In this document: piece by piece, positions 1 to 8,833 of the stretch
Numbering within the stretch: position 1 is the stretch's first letter
Layout of the letters: each line of letters starts with the position of its first letter
NCBI GenBank assembly: GCA_947626225.1
Contig: CANQRH010000003.1
Span: forward strand, 161,363 to 225,362
DNA length: 64,000 nucleotides
Reading direction: 5' to 3'
DNA from: Candidatus Gastranaerophilales bacterium
GTDB lineage: Bacteria; Cyanobacteriota; Vampirovibrionia; Gastranaerophilales; Gastranaerophilaceae
Program-made: the position numbers and the translations under genes
Notes under the pieces: model-generated
Told to the model about the DNA's origin: nothing
Seen by the model: only the letters and a program-made list of their open reading frames with translations
Database searches by the model: none

Positions 1-789
1 AATATTGATTTTAGCTACACCGTGTTTAGATGCATAATTGAGCATATCTTCGGGAACGCCCTGAGCATTGGGGAGCTGTCCGCCAAACTTGTTGCATTTT
101 GCCACAAATTCGGCAGGAACTGATGATGAACCGTGTAATACAAGCGGATAATCATAGCCGACAACTTCATTAACGGCTTTTTTAATTTCAGCAAGTCTTT
201 CAAAATCGAGTTTTGCTTCACCTGAGAATTTGTAAGCGCCGTGAGAAGTTCCGATAGCTACCGCTAAAGAGTCACATCCGGTTTCTTTTACAAATCTTGC
301 CGCTTCCTGAGGATCGGTGTATGTGGAATCTTTTGTATGAACTTTAACATCGTCTTCAACACCCGCAAGTTTGCCGAGTTCCGCTTCAACAGATACTCCG
401 CGCGGATGAGCGTAATCTACAACCTGCTTGGTTAATTTAATATTTTCTTCAAGCGGGAATCTTGAACCGTCAATCATAACCGATGAAAATCCGCCGTCTA
501 TGCAGGCTTTGCAGATTTCAAAATCAGCACCGTGATCAAGGTGAAGTGCAATAGGTACGGTTGTTGTAGCAAGAGCTGCTTCTACAAGTTTGATTAAGTA
601 AGTTTGGTTAGCATACTTTCTTGCACCTGCAGAAACTTGCAATATAATAGGTGATTGAGTTTCTTCGGCAGCTTCAGCTATACCCTGTAAAATTTCCATG
701 TTGTTTACATTGTAAGCACCAATGGCATATCCGCCGGCGAGTGCTTTTTTGAACATTTCGTTTGTTCCAACTAATTTTCTTTCACTCAT
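1..789 (-). CDS. fba: Class II fructose-1,6-bisphosphate aldolase, partial (C-terminus beyond window)
   Basis: Zinc-dependent aldolase of glycolysis and gluconeogenesis, which reversibly splits fructose-1,6-bisphosphate into dihydroxyacetone phosphate and glyceraldehyde-3-phosphate in the cytosol. The first 263 residues are visible and the gene runs off the left edge. Family landmarks are the metal-binding ALHLDHGADF segment near residue 81 and the phosphate-binding VLHGSSSVP segment near residue 216, with YAHPRGVSVEAELGKLAG between them. The ATG at 787-789 has a strong GAAGGAGAAC Shine-Dalgarno just upstream. The gene is divergent from the unknown gene at 1001. The family call is secure; only the missing C-terminus is unknown. 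Confidence 0.95.
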   Translation of the reverse strand, partial: MSERKLVGTNEMFKKALAGGYAIGAYNVNNMEILQGIAEAAEETQSPIILQVSAGARKYANQTYLIKLVEAALATTTVPIALHLDHGADFEICKACIDGGFSSVMIDGSRFPLEENIKLTKQVVDYAHPRGVSVEAELGKLAGVEDDVKVHTKDSTYTDPQEAARFVKETGCDSLAVAIGTSHGAYKFSGEAKLDFERLAEIKKAVNEVVGYDYPLVLHGSSSVPAEFVAKCNKFGGQLPNAQGVPEDMLNYASKHGVAKINI

Positions 790-880
790 TTGAGTTCTCC
801 TTCTTTAAATAACATGATATAAATACAACAAAAACAGAGGGTGCGCAAGTGTAAAGAATTATGAAGGAGAAAAGTATAAT

Positions 881-910
881 TTTACAAACCGTGCCGGTAA
901 TTGATATAAT
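881..910 (+). promoter_or_regulatory. Sigma-70 type promoter for the gene at 1001
   Basis: TTTACA (881-886), an 18-nt spacer and a perfect TATAAT (905-910). The start codon at 1001 would follow a leader of roughly 85 nt. Assigned by consensus and position only. Confidence 0.5.
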
Positions 911-1000
911 TAGCTTATAGGGCAAATCTTTAAAAAAGACATGCGCAAAAAAAAATTTTACGGGATTTAATATATTACGTGTAAAAAGTGAGGTGGAAAA

Positions 1001-1714
1001 ATGGCAATAAGACCGATTTCAATGGTAACAAATAATTATGTACAACCGGCATTTGAAGGTAAGAAGAAGGAGAAAACACATCATAAAAATTATGTTTCAA
1101 ATACTTTAATGGCGGTTCCTTTAGCAACGCTTCTTGCAATGAGCCCGCTTACCAAGGCGGAAGCACAAAATTTGCCAAAAGTTATCAGTATTGAATTCCC
1201 TTTTGGCAATCCGAATGAAAAAGTTTTGTTTAAAAAAACTTTCCCTGATGCATATGACTTTATTAACGGCAGCAGCAAGATAGATAATGATGCAATTACT
1301 TTTCTTGCGATAAGCAATGACGGTGATGATTCGGATTTTGAAATCGGGAAATTGGAGCTTACACAATCAGGTATAAAGTTGAATCGTAAAGATGAAAAAA
1401 CCGGTAAAAATATTCAGGTTATAGCGAAAAATACGTATTCATATACAATAAAAAAATTAAGAGAAGTTGAAGTAGTCAGTCCTGTTGCATCATATTCAGA
1501 TTTTTATGTTGTGGGGCCTGAAGTCATAAAGACGGAATACAAACTGCCTAACGGTAACACAAGAGAAGAATATACCTACAATGATGATAAAGACAGATTA
1601 CTTCCCGTATCGGAAGAATTTTTCGATGCCGTATCCGATATAATGGGCAATAAAGTTGAATATGAAAATACTTCAGATCCGGATAATGATGTGTTTGGTC
1701 TGTTTCTCGATTAG
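1001..1714 (+). CDS. Lineage-specific protein with N-terminal FEGK motif and signal-like hydrophobic segment
   Basis: 237 residues, function not recognised. The N-terminus (about residues 1-30) is polar and ends in a PAFEGKKKEK motif, the style of N-terminus seen on many Gastranaerophilales proteins. A hydrophobic stretch follows (residues about 35-52, LMAVPLATLLAMSPL) and then AEAQ, which resembles a signal peptidase site placed unusually far from the start. The remainder is a polar alpha/beta-type region with no motif I recognise. The ATG at 1001 has GTGAGGTGG 5 nt upstream. The gene ends 82 bases before the next unknown gene on the same strand. Export is an inference from the hydrophobic segment alone. 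Confidence 0.75.
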   Translation: MAIRPISMVTNNYVQPAFEGKKKEKTHHKNYVSNTLMAVPLATLLAMSPLTKAEAQNLPKVISIEFPFGNPNEKVLFKKTFPDAYDFINGSSKIDNDAITFLAISNDGDDSDFEIGKLELTQSGIKLNRKDEKTGKNIQVIAKNTYSYTIKKLREVEVVSPVASYSDFYVVGPEVIKTEYKLPNGNTREEYTYNDDKDRLLPVSEEFFDAVSDIMGNKVEYENTSDPDNDVFGLFLD

Positions 1715-1730
1715 CAGAGTAAAGATTTGT

Positions 1731-1750
1731 AAACATGTTGAAACATGTTG
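1731..1750 (+). repeat. Tandem 10-bp direct repeat, AAACATGTTG twice
   Basis: AAACATGTTG occurs twice in direct succession (1731-1740 and 1741-1750), so the palindrome ACATGT recurs exactly 10 bp apart, about one helical turn. It lies about 47 nt upstream of the start at 1797, just after TAAAGATT (1720-1727). Its position suits an operator; no regulator is identified. Confidence 0.6.
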
Positions 1751-1796
1751 AAATCGGACTTTTTGAGATGTTTTTATATTTATAAGTGAGAACATC

Positions 1797-3977
1797 ATGG
1801 TTGAAATAAATAAAGCAAATCAAATATATCCTACAGGGCAAACCGCAAATACCGCAGGCGGAACACCCGTTGCTGCGCAGAATTTTCAGGTAAATATTCC
1901 GGTTGGTGAGCATAAGCAGACTAATCTAGATATAGATTTTATTATCAAAAAATACGGTGTGACTGATGAAACTGCATGTCAGATATTGGCACAATGCCCT
2001 GATTTTCTGACAAAAACCGAAGAAGAACAAGCCGAAATAATGAAAACTGTTATGCCGGCAGAAGAAAATAATGAACATAAGGATGTTATTGATATAGATT
2101 TTGATTCTCCGGAATGGAAAAATAAAATTCCCGAAGAAAGGCTTCAATATGTATTGGAGGCCGGAGCTAAAGCGCAAGTCGGAGAAGATAAATGGAACTC
2201 ATTAAACGACAAAAAACGAAGCAAAGCTATAGATAAATATATTAAATCAGAATTATCCGAGCATATTGAAGGTTGGGATAAGATGACAGGTGATGAAAAA
2301 CTTACTGCTATCAGTAAACTTGTCACAAATTATGCCATTGCTAAGTATAACAACATGGATTTCTTTGAATTAATGAAATTAAAGAAAAATTCGCCTGAAG
2401 AATTTGATAAACTTGAGCAGAAATACTATGCGGACGGAAATAAAGAAGTAAATTTAGTTGAATTACGAAATAAAAATATTTCTCAATTTCAAGCCGATAG
2501 TAAACTCCACAAAGAAGCATTTATGGAATATTGCGGAGTAAACAATATTGAGGATATCCCCTCAGAGGAATACGGCAAAAAAGAATATGAATACTTAAAA
2601 AGTTTAAATCCCGATGAGTTGAATTCACATCAAAAAATCCAATTGAAAAACTATGAGCATTACGTAAAAATATTAGGCGAAGAAAAATTTGAGCTCATGG
2701 AATTCGGTAATAAAGGTATGGATTCTTTGTTAACCGATGAAGAATTGAATTCTTTAGATTTGGTAAAAGACAAAGACGGCAATATAAACTTATATAATAC
2801 AGAAAACCGTGAAAAAATTAAGGGCATTGCTGTCAAAAAATTGATATCTTTAAAAAGTCCCGAAGAAATCAGAGATTTTATAAAAGGTTTAAATCCTTCC
2901 GGTTTAAGGGATTTGACAGCGGGCATGAACCGTTCTGAATGGTCACCGGAATTTAAAGAAGCTTTTAAGGAAGTTTTCTCTCATGACAGAACTGCTACAT
3001 TAGCTGCAGCTGTCGACACTGCAGACAATGCCGGCTCACAATCAGACTCGGCTCAAGGTTTCTATGCGGCTAATATGCTTAACAGATTAGATAAGCTGTC
3101 TGCTCAATCTTTAAATAAAGATAATGAACTTGCGAAAATTGTCCAAAAGGAGATGACTTCGAAATATACATCCGTTCATGCCGCTCAAGCCCAAGTAACA
3201 GCAGCAGAAATAGGCAAAGAAGAATATGTCGCAATAGGTAACGAAGGCATAGCAAGCCGTAAAGATGCCGTTGAAGTATTTTCCCTGACAAACAAACAAA
3301 TCGCCGAATCAGATAAGATTTCTGACGAAATAAAAGAGTTTTATGCTCAGAATTCAATTGAAGTTATAAAATCTCCGGAAGCAAGACAGGCTCAAGCTGA
3401 TGATTTGGCGAAGTATAAAAATGAATACTTTGATAAAGGTGTAAAAACCGGACTTGAAAATGCCGCAAAATTTGAAGAAACAACGACTCAGCAGGAATCT
3501 GCTAAAGTTTACGGCGCAGATGAACAGCAAGCTCCCGTTTTATATGAAAGTTTATCTCCCAAAGCTCAAACTGTTTACAATACTATTAATAAGACGGAAA
3601 CTGTATCGGAAGAAAAAGCTATTAAAGAATTCATCAAATTATCCCTTAATGAGCAGGTTGATTTGTTAAGATCACTTTCGCCTCAACAATTTGATAAACT
3701 TCCCGTTACTGTCTGCAATCGTTTCCCCGACTTGATAGAAACTTTTGTAAATATCGGAAAAGGAATTGAAATCATAAGCAGCTGTAATATTTCAACTGCA
3801 TATAAAACTATCAGTATTATGGCTTCGGGGCCTGATAATTTGAAAAAGCAATTAGCTAAATTTGCTTCCGATCCCCAACACAGAACTTTACTAAGCGAAA
3901 TTACATATCAAAATCTTACCGAACAAGGTTTGATTTCCCAAAAGGCTACCGATAAACCATTCAGCATGCGTGCTTGA
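1797..3977 (+). CDS. Large hydrophilic helical protein of unknown function
   Basis: 726 residues; I recognise no family. The protein is highly charged, predicted mostly helical, and has no signal peptide and no membrane segment, so it is either cytoplasmic or exported by a route that does not use a Sec signal. The first ~50 residues are Gln/Asn/Thr-rich and probably flexible; the rest is a succession of polar helices rich in Lys and Glu. The only upstream in-frame ATG is at 1797 and its Shine-Dalgarno is weak (AAGTGAG about 8 nt upstream). It is the longest of several unknown proteins in the window (12270, 23712, 53060) that start from short AT-rich leaders. Downstream is ispH on the same strand after a 76-base gap. 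Confidence 0.75.
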   Translation: MVEINKANQIYPTGQTANTAGGTPVAAQNFQVNIPVGEHKQTNLDIDFIIKKYGVTDETACQILAQCPDFLTKTEEEQAEIMKTVMPAEENNEHKDVIDIDFDSPEWKNKIPEERLQYVLEAGAKAQVGEDKWNSLNDKKRSKAIDKYIKSELSEHIEGWDKMTGDEKLTAISKLVTNYAIAKYNNMDFFELMKLKKNSPEEFDKLEQKYYADGNKEVNLVELRNKNISQFQADSKLHKEAFMEYCGVNNIEDIPSEEYGKKEYEYLKSLNPDELNSHQKIQLKNYEHYVKILGEEKFELMEFGNKGMDSLLTDEELNSLDLVKDKDGNINLYNTENREKIKGIAVKKLISLKSPEEIRDFIKGLNPSGLRDLTAGMNRSEWSPEFKEAFKEVFSHDRTATLAAAVDTADNAGSQSDSAQGFYAANMLNRLDKLSAQSLNKDNELAKIVQKEMTSKYTSVHAAQAQVTAAEIGKEEYVAIGNEGIASRKDAVEVFSLTNKQIAESDKISDEIKEFYAQNSIEVIKSPEARQAQADDLAKYKNEYFDKGVKTGLENAAKFEETTTQQESAKVYGADEQQAPVLYESLSPKAQTVYNTINKTETVSEEKAIKEFIKLSLNEQVDLLRSLSPQQFDKLPVTVCNRFPDLIETFVNIGKGIEIISSCNISTAYKTISIMASGPDNLKKQLAKFASDPQHRTLLSEITYQNLTEQGLISQKATDKPFSMRA

Positions 3978-4053
3978 TTTTCCGATTTGTTTGTTTTTTA
4001 ATTTTTTTACAGCGCATTTTGCGCGAGTTCTATAGAAAGCAGACAATTATAAA

Positions 4054-4935
4054 TTGCCGGAATTAAAAAAAGAAATTATACCCGCCAAATATGCAGGTTT
4101 TTGCTACGGAGTTAAACGTGCCGTGGAAACCGTTAAAAAGCTTAAAGCCGAAAACAAAGGTAAAAATGTTTTTGTACTCGGTGAGCTTATTCATAATACT
4201 CAGGTTATCAATGAACTTGAAAACCTCGGGATTAAGACACTTTACGAAATTCCCGAAAAAGGCGAAGGGATTTGTGTAATAAGAAGTCATGGCGAAAGCC
4301 CTCAGGTTATTGAGAAAATTAAACAGGCAGGGTTTGAAATTGTTGATTTGACTTGCCCTGACGTTAAAAAAGTTCAGCAAAAGGCCGTTGAGCTTGCTAA
4401 GGAAGACTATTTCCTGGTTATTGTAGGAAAATCCGAACACCCTGAGGTCATTGCAATTAAAGCAAACGCTCAGCTGTGGAGCGAAAATGTTGTTGTTGCG
4501 GCTTCTCCCGAGCAGTTAAAGGAATTTGAACAGCAGATTAAAGCTCATAAAAAGGTTGGTGTTGTTGTTCAGACAACGCAGAGAATTTCCACGCTTAATT
4601 CCGTTATGGAATATCTTATTTCAATTGCAAAAGAGGTGCATGTCGCAAATACAATATGCAGCAGTACCTCTATGCGCCAGACGGAAGCAAAGGAACTTGC
4701 AATGAAAAGCGATTTGGTTATTGTGGCGGGTTCTAAAAAAAGCGCCAATACAACACATCTTGCCGAAATTTTAAAAGATATTACCGCTACTATACACATT
4801 GAAAATGATGACGAACTTGATAAATATACGGATTTGATTGACAAATCCAAAAGAATTGCGATAACGGCAGGGGCTTCAACTCCGCAGGACGTTATTCAAA
4901 GAGTTATAAAAAAATTAAATGAAAGGAAAAAATAA
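4054..4935 (+). CDS. ispH: 4-hydroxy-3-methylbut-2-enyl diphosphate reductase
   Basis: Last enzyme of the MEP isoprenoid pathway; reduces HMBPP to IPP and DMAPP with a [4Fe-4S] cluster. All three cluster cysteines are visible: C17 (GFCYGVKRAV), C101 (LTCPDVKK) and C202 (NTICSSTSMRQ), as is the substrate-binding His in GELIHNT. At 293 residues it is full length. The start is TTG at 4054: an in-frame TAG at 4033 excludes any earlier start, and no ATG precedes the conserved N-terminus. rpsA begins 2 bases after the stop, and its ribosome-binding site lies inside the ispH 3' end. ispH next to, or fused with, rpsA is a known arrangement in several bacterial groups. ispE of the same pathway is at 54733. 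Confidence 0.96.
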   Translation: MPELKKEIIPAKYAGFCYGVKRAVETVKKLKAENKGKNVFVLGELIHNTQVINELENLGIKTLYEIPEKGEGICVIRSHGESPQVIEKIKQAGFEIVDLTCPDVKKVQQKAVELAKEDYFLVIVGKSEHPEVIAIKANAQLWSENVVVAASPEQLKEFEQQIKAHKKVGVVVQTTQRISTLNSVMEYLISIAKEVHVANTICSSTSMRQTEAKELAMKSDLVIVAGSKKSANTTHLAEILKDITATIHIENDDELDKYTDLIDKSKRIAITAGASTPQDVIQRVIKKLNERKK

Positions 4936-4937
4936 AA

Positions 4938-6014
4938 ATGACAAAAACATTAGAAAAAACAAATTTGGACGAATTTGAAAGATTACTTGAAGAATCTTTT
5001 ACAAAATCATTCTCTGTTGCCGATATTGTTGAAGGCACGGTTATGAGAAAAGAAAGCGAAGGTTATTTAATCAGTGTTAAAGGTGCTAAAACCGAAGCTT
5101 TTCTTTCAAACAATGAAATTCCCGCTTTTGAAGGCGGTGAAACCCTTGAAATAGGCGATGAAAGAGAATTCTATGTTCTCAAAGAAGAAAATGATGATGA
5201 CGGAATGCTTCTTTCGCTTAAACGCCTTGCAAATGCTCAGGCTTGGGCTCAGCTTAACGATGCTAAAATTCAAGGCGATACTATTCTTGCAAAAGTTGTT
5301 TCTATCGTTAAAGGCGGTGTGCTTGTTGATGTTGCGGATTTGAAAGGATTTATTCCTTCTTCACAATTGAGAACGGGAACTCCTTTTGACGGACTTATTG
5401 ATACAAAGATTGAAGTTAAAGTTCTTGAAGCTGATCCGAAGAAAAACAAACTTATATTATCTCAAAGACTTGCCGTAGCTGAACAAAGAAATCAAGTTGT
5501 TGATAATATCTTGTCGGAACTGCAGGAAGATCAGGTTGTCAAAGGCGAAGTCGTTAGAATTGCTGATTTTGGCGCTTTTGTTGATATCAACGGGATTGAC
5601 GGTTTGCTTCCGATATCGGAAATCTCTTGGTCAAGAATTAAACACCCGTCTGATGTTATTTCATTGGGTGAAACTATTGAAGTTAAAATTATTAAAATTG
5701 ATAACGAATTGAAAAGAATTTCACTTTCTTTAAAAAGAATGGGTGTTGATCCTTGGGAACAAATTGTCGGTCAATTTGAAGAAGGTCAGGTAATAACCGG
5801 AACCGTAAATAAAGTCACGGGATTCGGTGCATTTATAAACATTTTCCCCGGAGTTGAAGCGTTGCTTCCCGTTTCGGAAATGGCTGAAGAAAATGTCAAT
5901 CCGTTCAATACTTACAAAGTCGGTGACAGCGTGGAAGTTCTTATAAAGAAATTTACTCCGAACGAACACAGAATAGCGCTAAGCGTAAAAGATATCGGCA
6001 AAGATGCCGAATAA
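4938..6014 (+). CDS. rpsA: 30S ribosomal protein S1
   Basis: RNA-binding ribosomal protein that helps recruit mRNA to the 30S subunit. Four S1/OB-fold repeats can be counted in 358 residues: about 29-95, 113-180, 199-268 and 285-353. The third and fourth carry the typical DFGAFVDI and GFGAFINI motifs. That is fewer repeats than the six of Escherichia coli S1, and more like the shorter S1 proteins of Gram-positive bacteria and cyanobacteria. GAAAGGA lies 11 nt before the ATG, within the end of ispH, so the two genes are probably co-transcribed and coupled. A strong terminator follows at 6022. Confidence 0.93.
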   Translation: MTKTLEKTNLDEFERLLEESFTKSFSVADIVEGTVMRKESEGYLISVKGAKTEAFLSNNEIPAFEGGETLEIGDEREFYVLKEENDDDGMLLSLKRLANAQAWAQLNDAKIQGDTILAKVVSIVKGGVLVDVADLKGFIPSSQLRTGTPFDGLIDTKIEVKVLEADPKKNKLILSQRLAVAEQRNQVVDNILSELQEDQVVKGEVVRIADFGAFVDINGIDGLLPISEISWSRIKHPSDVISLGETIEVKIIKIDNELKRISLSLKRMGVDPWEQIVGQFEEGQVITGTVNKVTGFGAFINIFPGVEALLPVSEMAEENVNPFNTYKVGDSVEVLIKKFTPNEHRIALSVKDIGKDAE

Positions 6015-6021
6015 TAAATAT

Positions 6022-6041
6022 AAGCCTCCGAAAGGAGGCTT
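6022..6041. terminator. Bidirectional hairpin terminator between rpsA and rpoD
   Basis: Perfect 8-bp stem AAGCCTCC / GGAGGCTT with a GAAA loop, followed by an AT-rich tract on both sides. It separates the convergent rpsA and rpoD genes. Confidence 0.85.
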
Positions 6042-6067
6042 ATTTATTATTTTCACTTTACGGTTTA

Positions 6068-7063
6068 TCATTCCCCAAAGTAATTTTTCAAGCCCACAGA
6101 AAGCTTTTTGTTCTTACAAAGTCGTTTAAGCTTTGCAATTGCACGGTTCTCAATTTGTCTGATACGTTCTCTTGACACTCCGTATTGCGAACCTATTTCG
6201 TCAAGAGTCTTTTTTGTTCCGTTGTTATCAAGCCCGAAGCGCAGAATAAGTATGTCCCGCTCTTTCTGACTTAACTGGTTAAGCATTTTTCTTATATCAT
6301 CAAACAAATTTTCCTGAGAAACTCTGCTTTCGGGAGCAATTGAAGCTTCATCAACAATGAAATCCGCAATCTTTGATGAATCTTCCGATGAATTTGCGGG
6401 AGTTTCCATACTTATTGTGGATTGAGCCGCTTTTACAATCGCTGTAAGTTTGGATACCGGAACTCCGAGTCTGTAAGCAATTTCCTGCTTGGACGGAGTA
6501 TGCCCCAGCTCTGTTGTCAAATCTATTGTTGCACGGCGGATTTTGCCCAGAGATTCAATCATGTGAATAGGAAGTCTTATTATTCGTGCCTTATCTGCTA
6601 TAGCTCGGGTTATTGACTGCTGAATCCACCATGTTGCATAAGTCGAAAATTTATAACCTTTTGTGTAATCAAATCTTCCGGCAGCTTTCATCAAGCCCAT
6701 GTTCCCTTCCTGAATTAAATCCAGAAAAGAAAGCCCGCGACCGATATATTTTTTTGCGATGCTTACAACCAAACGTAAATTCGCGTTTACAAGCAAATCC
6801 TTGGAAAAATTGTCATGTTCTTCCTGAACTTTTTTTGCAAGCTCAATTTCTTGTTCAGTGGATAAAAGCGGTATTTTTCCGATTTGCTGCAAATAAATTC
6901 TCACACTGTCATCTGAATTTACACTTGATAAGTTTTCCTGAACTTTAGGATCTTCAACCGATTCCAAAACATCATCATCATCATCTTCAAGTTCATGGAA
7001 ATTTATATTTTCATCCGAAATGTCTTCACTCAAAAGACCGTATTTTTCGAGTTCTTTTTTCAT
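6068..7063 (-). CDS. rpoD: RNA polymerase sigma-70 family factor (primary-type, RpoD/SigA)
   Basis: Principal-type sigma factor directing RNA polymerase to -35/-10 promoters. Regions visible in order are 1.2 ([16 protein letters not shown]), 2.1-2.4 (including [14 protein letters not shown] and [15 protein letters not shown]), 3 and 4 with the C-terminal helix-turn-helix ([27 protein letters not shown]). With 331 residues it lacks region 1.1 and starts with an acidic stretch. The ATG at 7063 is chosen because AGGAGAG lies just upstream; an earlier in-frame ATG at 7120 would overlap rlmB and lacks such a site. rlmB ends 25 bases upstream, so the two probably share a transcript. A group 2 sigma factor cannot be excluded from this window alone. 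Confidence 0.88.
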   Translation of the reverse strand: MKKELEKYGLLSEDISDENINFHELEDDDDDVLESVEDPKVQENLSSVNSDDSVRIYLQQIGKIPLLSTEQEIELAKKVQEEHDNFSKDLLVNANLRLVVSIAKKYIGRGLSFLDLIQEGNMGLMKAAGRFDYTKGYKFSTYATWWIQQSITRAIADKARIIRLPIHMIESLGKIRRATIDLTTELGHTPSKQEIAYRLGVPVSKLTAIVKAAQSTISMETPANSSEDSSKIADFIVDEASIAPESRVSQENLFDDIRKMLNQLSQKERDILILRFGLDNNGTKKTLDEIGSQYGVSRERIRQIENRAIAKLKRLCKNKKLSVGLKNYFGE

Positions 7064-7088
7064 TTTTCTCTCCTGATTATTATTATAA

Positions 7089-7826
7089 TTATTTTTGAAG
7101 TTTTTGTCTAACTGTTTCAAAGATTATTGCGCTTAATGCATTTGAGACATTCAGAGAGTTAAAATTTCTTAGCATCGGTATTTTTACCTTAAAGTCGGAA
7201 AGCTTTAAAAGTGATTTGGAAACTCCCGCATGCTCGGCTCCCATGATTAATGCAAAATTCATATCTTTGTAATTTATATCATAATAATTATCTTCTGCAC
7301 CCGCATCTGCCGCAACTACCCACCAGTCGGAATTTTTTAATTTCTGTACCGCATTTACAAGGCTGTTAACTTTTATGATTGGTATGTGGTTTATAGCTCC
7401 GGCGCTTGTTTTTTCCACAACCGCATTAACCTGTACATTGCGTCTTGAAGGAATTATAATTCCCTCAACTCCGGCACAAACGCATGTTCTTATTATTGCA
7501 CCGAGATTGTGCGAATCTTCAATCCCGTCAAGTATGACAACTGACAGATTTTCTCCTTTAGTTTCTTTTAGAAACTCATCTAAATCTTTGTATTGAACGG
7601 GAGATATTTGTGCAATTATCCCTTGATGATTATATTGTGCATAAGGAATAAATTTCTCTTTTGCAACAAATTGAAATACTATACCGTTTTCCCGCGCAAG
7701 TTCTTTAATTTTATTAAGTTTTGAATCACCGTGAATATTTTTTGAAATCAGGATTTTGTTAATTTCTCTGTCACCTGAAATCAATGCTTCCATTACGGAA
7801 TTTTTGCCGAAAATTATATCTTCCAT
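7089..7826 (-). CDS. rlmB: 23S rRNA 2'-O-methyltransferase, TrmH/SpoU family (RlmB-like)
   Basis: SAM-dependent RNA ribose 2'-O-methyltransferase. The N-terminal substrate-binding domain (about residues 1-75) opens with [12 protein letters not shown], and the SpoU fold follows with its three signatures: [29 protein letters not shown] and [15 protein letters not shown], the knotted SAM-binding end. The chosen ATG at 7826 lies one base after the nadA stop; a TTG at 7847 would overlap nadA. The short gap to nadA and the 25-base gap to rpoD suggest one transcript nadA-rlmB-rpoD. Which 23S nucleotide is modified is not visible. Confidence 0.88.
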   Translation of the reverse strand: MEDIIFGKNSVMEALISGDREINKILISKNIHGDSKLNKIKELARENGIVFQFVAKEKFIPYAQYNHQGIIAQISPVQYKDLDEFLKETKGENLSVVILDGIEDSHNLGAIIRTCVCAGVEGIIIPSRRNVQVNAVVEKTSAGAINHIPIIKVNSLVNAVQKLKNSDWWVVAADAGAEDNYYDINYKDMNFALIMGAEHAGVSKSLLKLSDFKVKIPMLRNFNSLNVSNALSAIIFETVRQKLQK

Positions 7827-7827
7827 A

Positions 7828-8727
7828 TTACCCCAGCATTCTTTCAATACATTTTAAAGCTTTGGATGCGGTTTGTTTGTCAACTTCAATTTCGTGTTCT
7901 TCTCTTTCCAGAGAATTGAGAATATCCGGAAGTGTATGCCATTTCATATTCGGACAGATTATGTTTTCTTTTACCAATATGAATTCTTTTTCGGGATAAT
8001 CTCTTTGAAGTCTGTCTGCAACTCCTTTTTCAGTAGCGATTATAAATTGTTTTTCCTTGCTTTCCGCGGCAAATTTCATAATACCGGTTGTTGAACCGAC
8101 ATAATCCGCAAGCTTCGTGACGGATTGATGGCATTCGGGGTGCGCCAGAACAAGTGCATTCGGATAATTTTTTCTCGCATCTTCAATGTCTTGAGGTCTG
8201 ATTTGAAGATGTGTGGGACAAAATCCCGGATAAGTTATAACTTTTATATTACCGAGCTGTGCTTCCACCCATTTGCCTAAGTAGGTATCGGGAAGAAAGA
8301 GTACTTCTTCGGCATTTAAACTCTTTACAACCTTAACCGCATTAGAGCTTGTGCAGCAGATATCACACTCCGCTTTAACTTCCGCGGTTGAATTTATATA
8401 GCAGACACAAGGAATATTCGGATATTTACTTTTAAATTCTCTCAATTGAGTTAAAGAAATCATATCAGCCATTCTGCAGCCTGATTCAAGGCGCGGAAGT
8501 AAAACCCTTTTATCCGGGCAGAGGATTTTTGCTGTTTGTGCCATAAAATATACACCGGCAAAGAGAATTATATCCGCATCAGTTTTTGCCGCCATTTGGC
8601 TTAGATATAAAGAATCGCCTACAAAGTCAGCTACATTGTCAATTTCTTCATTTTGATAGCAATGAGCTAATATTACGGCATTTTTCTCTCTTTTTAAGTT
8701 ATTAATTTTCTTTATTATTTCCTGCAT
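7828..8727 (-). CDS. nadA: Quinolinate synthase
   Basis: De novo NAD synthesis: condenses iminoaspartate with dihydroxyacetone phosphate to give quinolinate, using an oxygen-sensitive [4Fe-4S] cluster. Family landmarks are AHCYQNEEI near residue 21, FVGDSLYLSQMA, the ILFAGVYFMAQTAKIL segment, the AECDICCTSSNAV cysteine region, YPGFCPTHLQI and HPECHQSV. At 299 residues it is the usual length for the short form. AGGAGAG lies about 9 nt before the ATG. Its usual partners nadB and nadC are not in the window. It is divergent from the pilus gene at 8834, with a 106-base shared upstream region. Confidence 0.94.
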   Translation of the reverse strand: MQEIIKKINNLKREKNAVILAHCYQNEEIDNVADFVGDSLYLSQMAAKTDADIILFAGVYFMAQTAKILCPDKRVLLPRLESGCRMADMISLTQLREFKSKYPNIPCVCYINSTAEVKAECDICCTSSNAVKVVKSLNAEEVLFLPDTYLGKWVEAQLGNIKVITYPGFCPTHLQIRPQDIEDARKNYPNALVLAHPECHQSVTKLADYVGSTTGIMKFAAESKEKQFIIATEKGVADRLQRDYPEKEFILVKENIICPNMKWHTLPDILNSLEREEHEIEVDKQTASKALKCIERMLG

Positions 8728-8770
8728 TTCGGGTAAACTCTCCTACATTTGGTGTAAATTTGTATAAAAC

Positions 8771-8800
8771 TTGCAATATTATCTATATATATTGTATAAT
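8771..8800 (+). promoter_or_regulatory. Sigma-70 promoter for the pilM-pilN fusion gene
   Basis: TTGCAA (8771-8776), 18-nt spacer, TATAAT (8795-8800), 33 bases before the start codon. Good consensus match in the nadA/pilMN divergent region. Confidence 0.6.
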
Positions 8801-8833
8801 AAAAACGAGAGGGAGTAAATAACTAAAGATATT

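Noticed and set aside
4013-4026. GCGCATTTTGCGC hairpin between the 1797 gene and ispH as a terminator
   Set aside because: The stem is short and the T-rich run lies before it, not after it, on the plus strand; not supported as a plus-strand terminator.
7064-7120. Earlier ATG for rpoD giving 19 extra residues
   Set aside because: It overlaps the end of rlmB and lacks a Shine-Dalgarno, while the ATG at 7063 has AGGAGAG just upstream.
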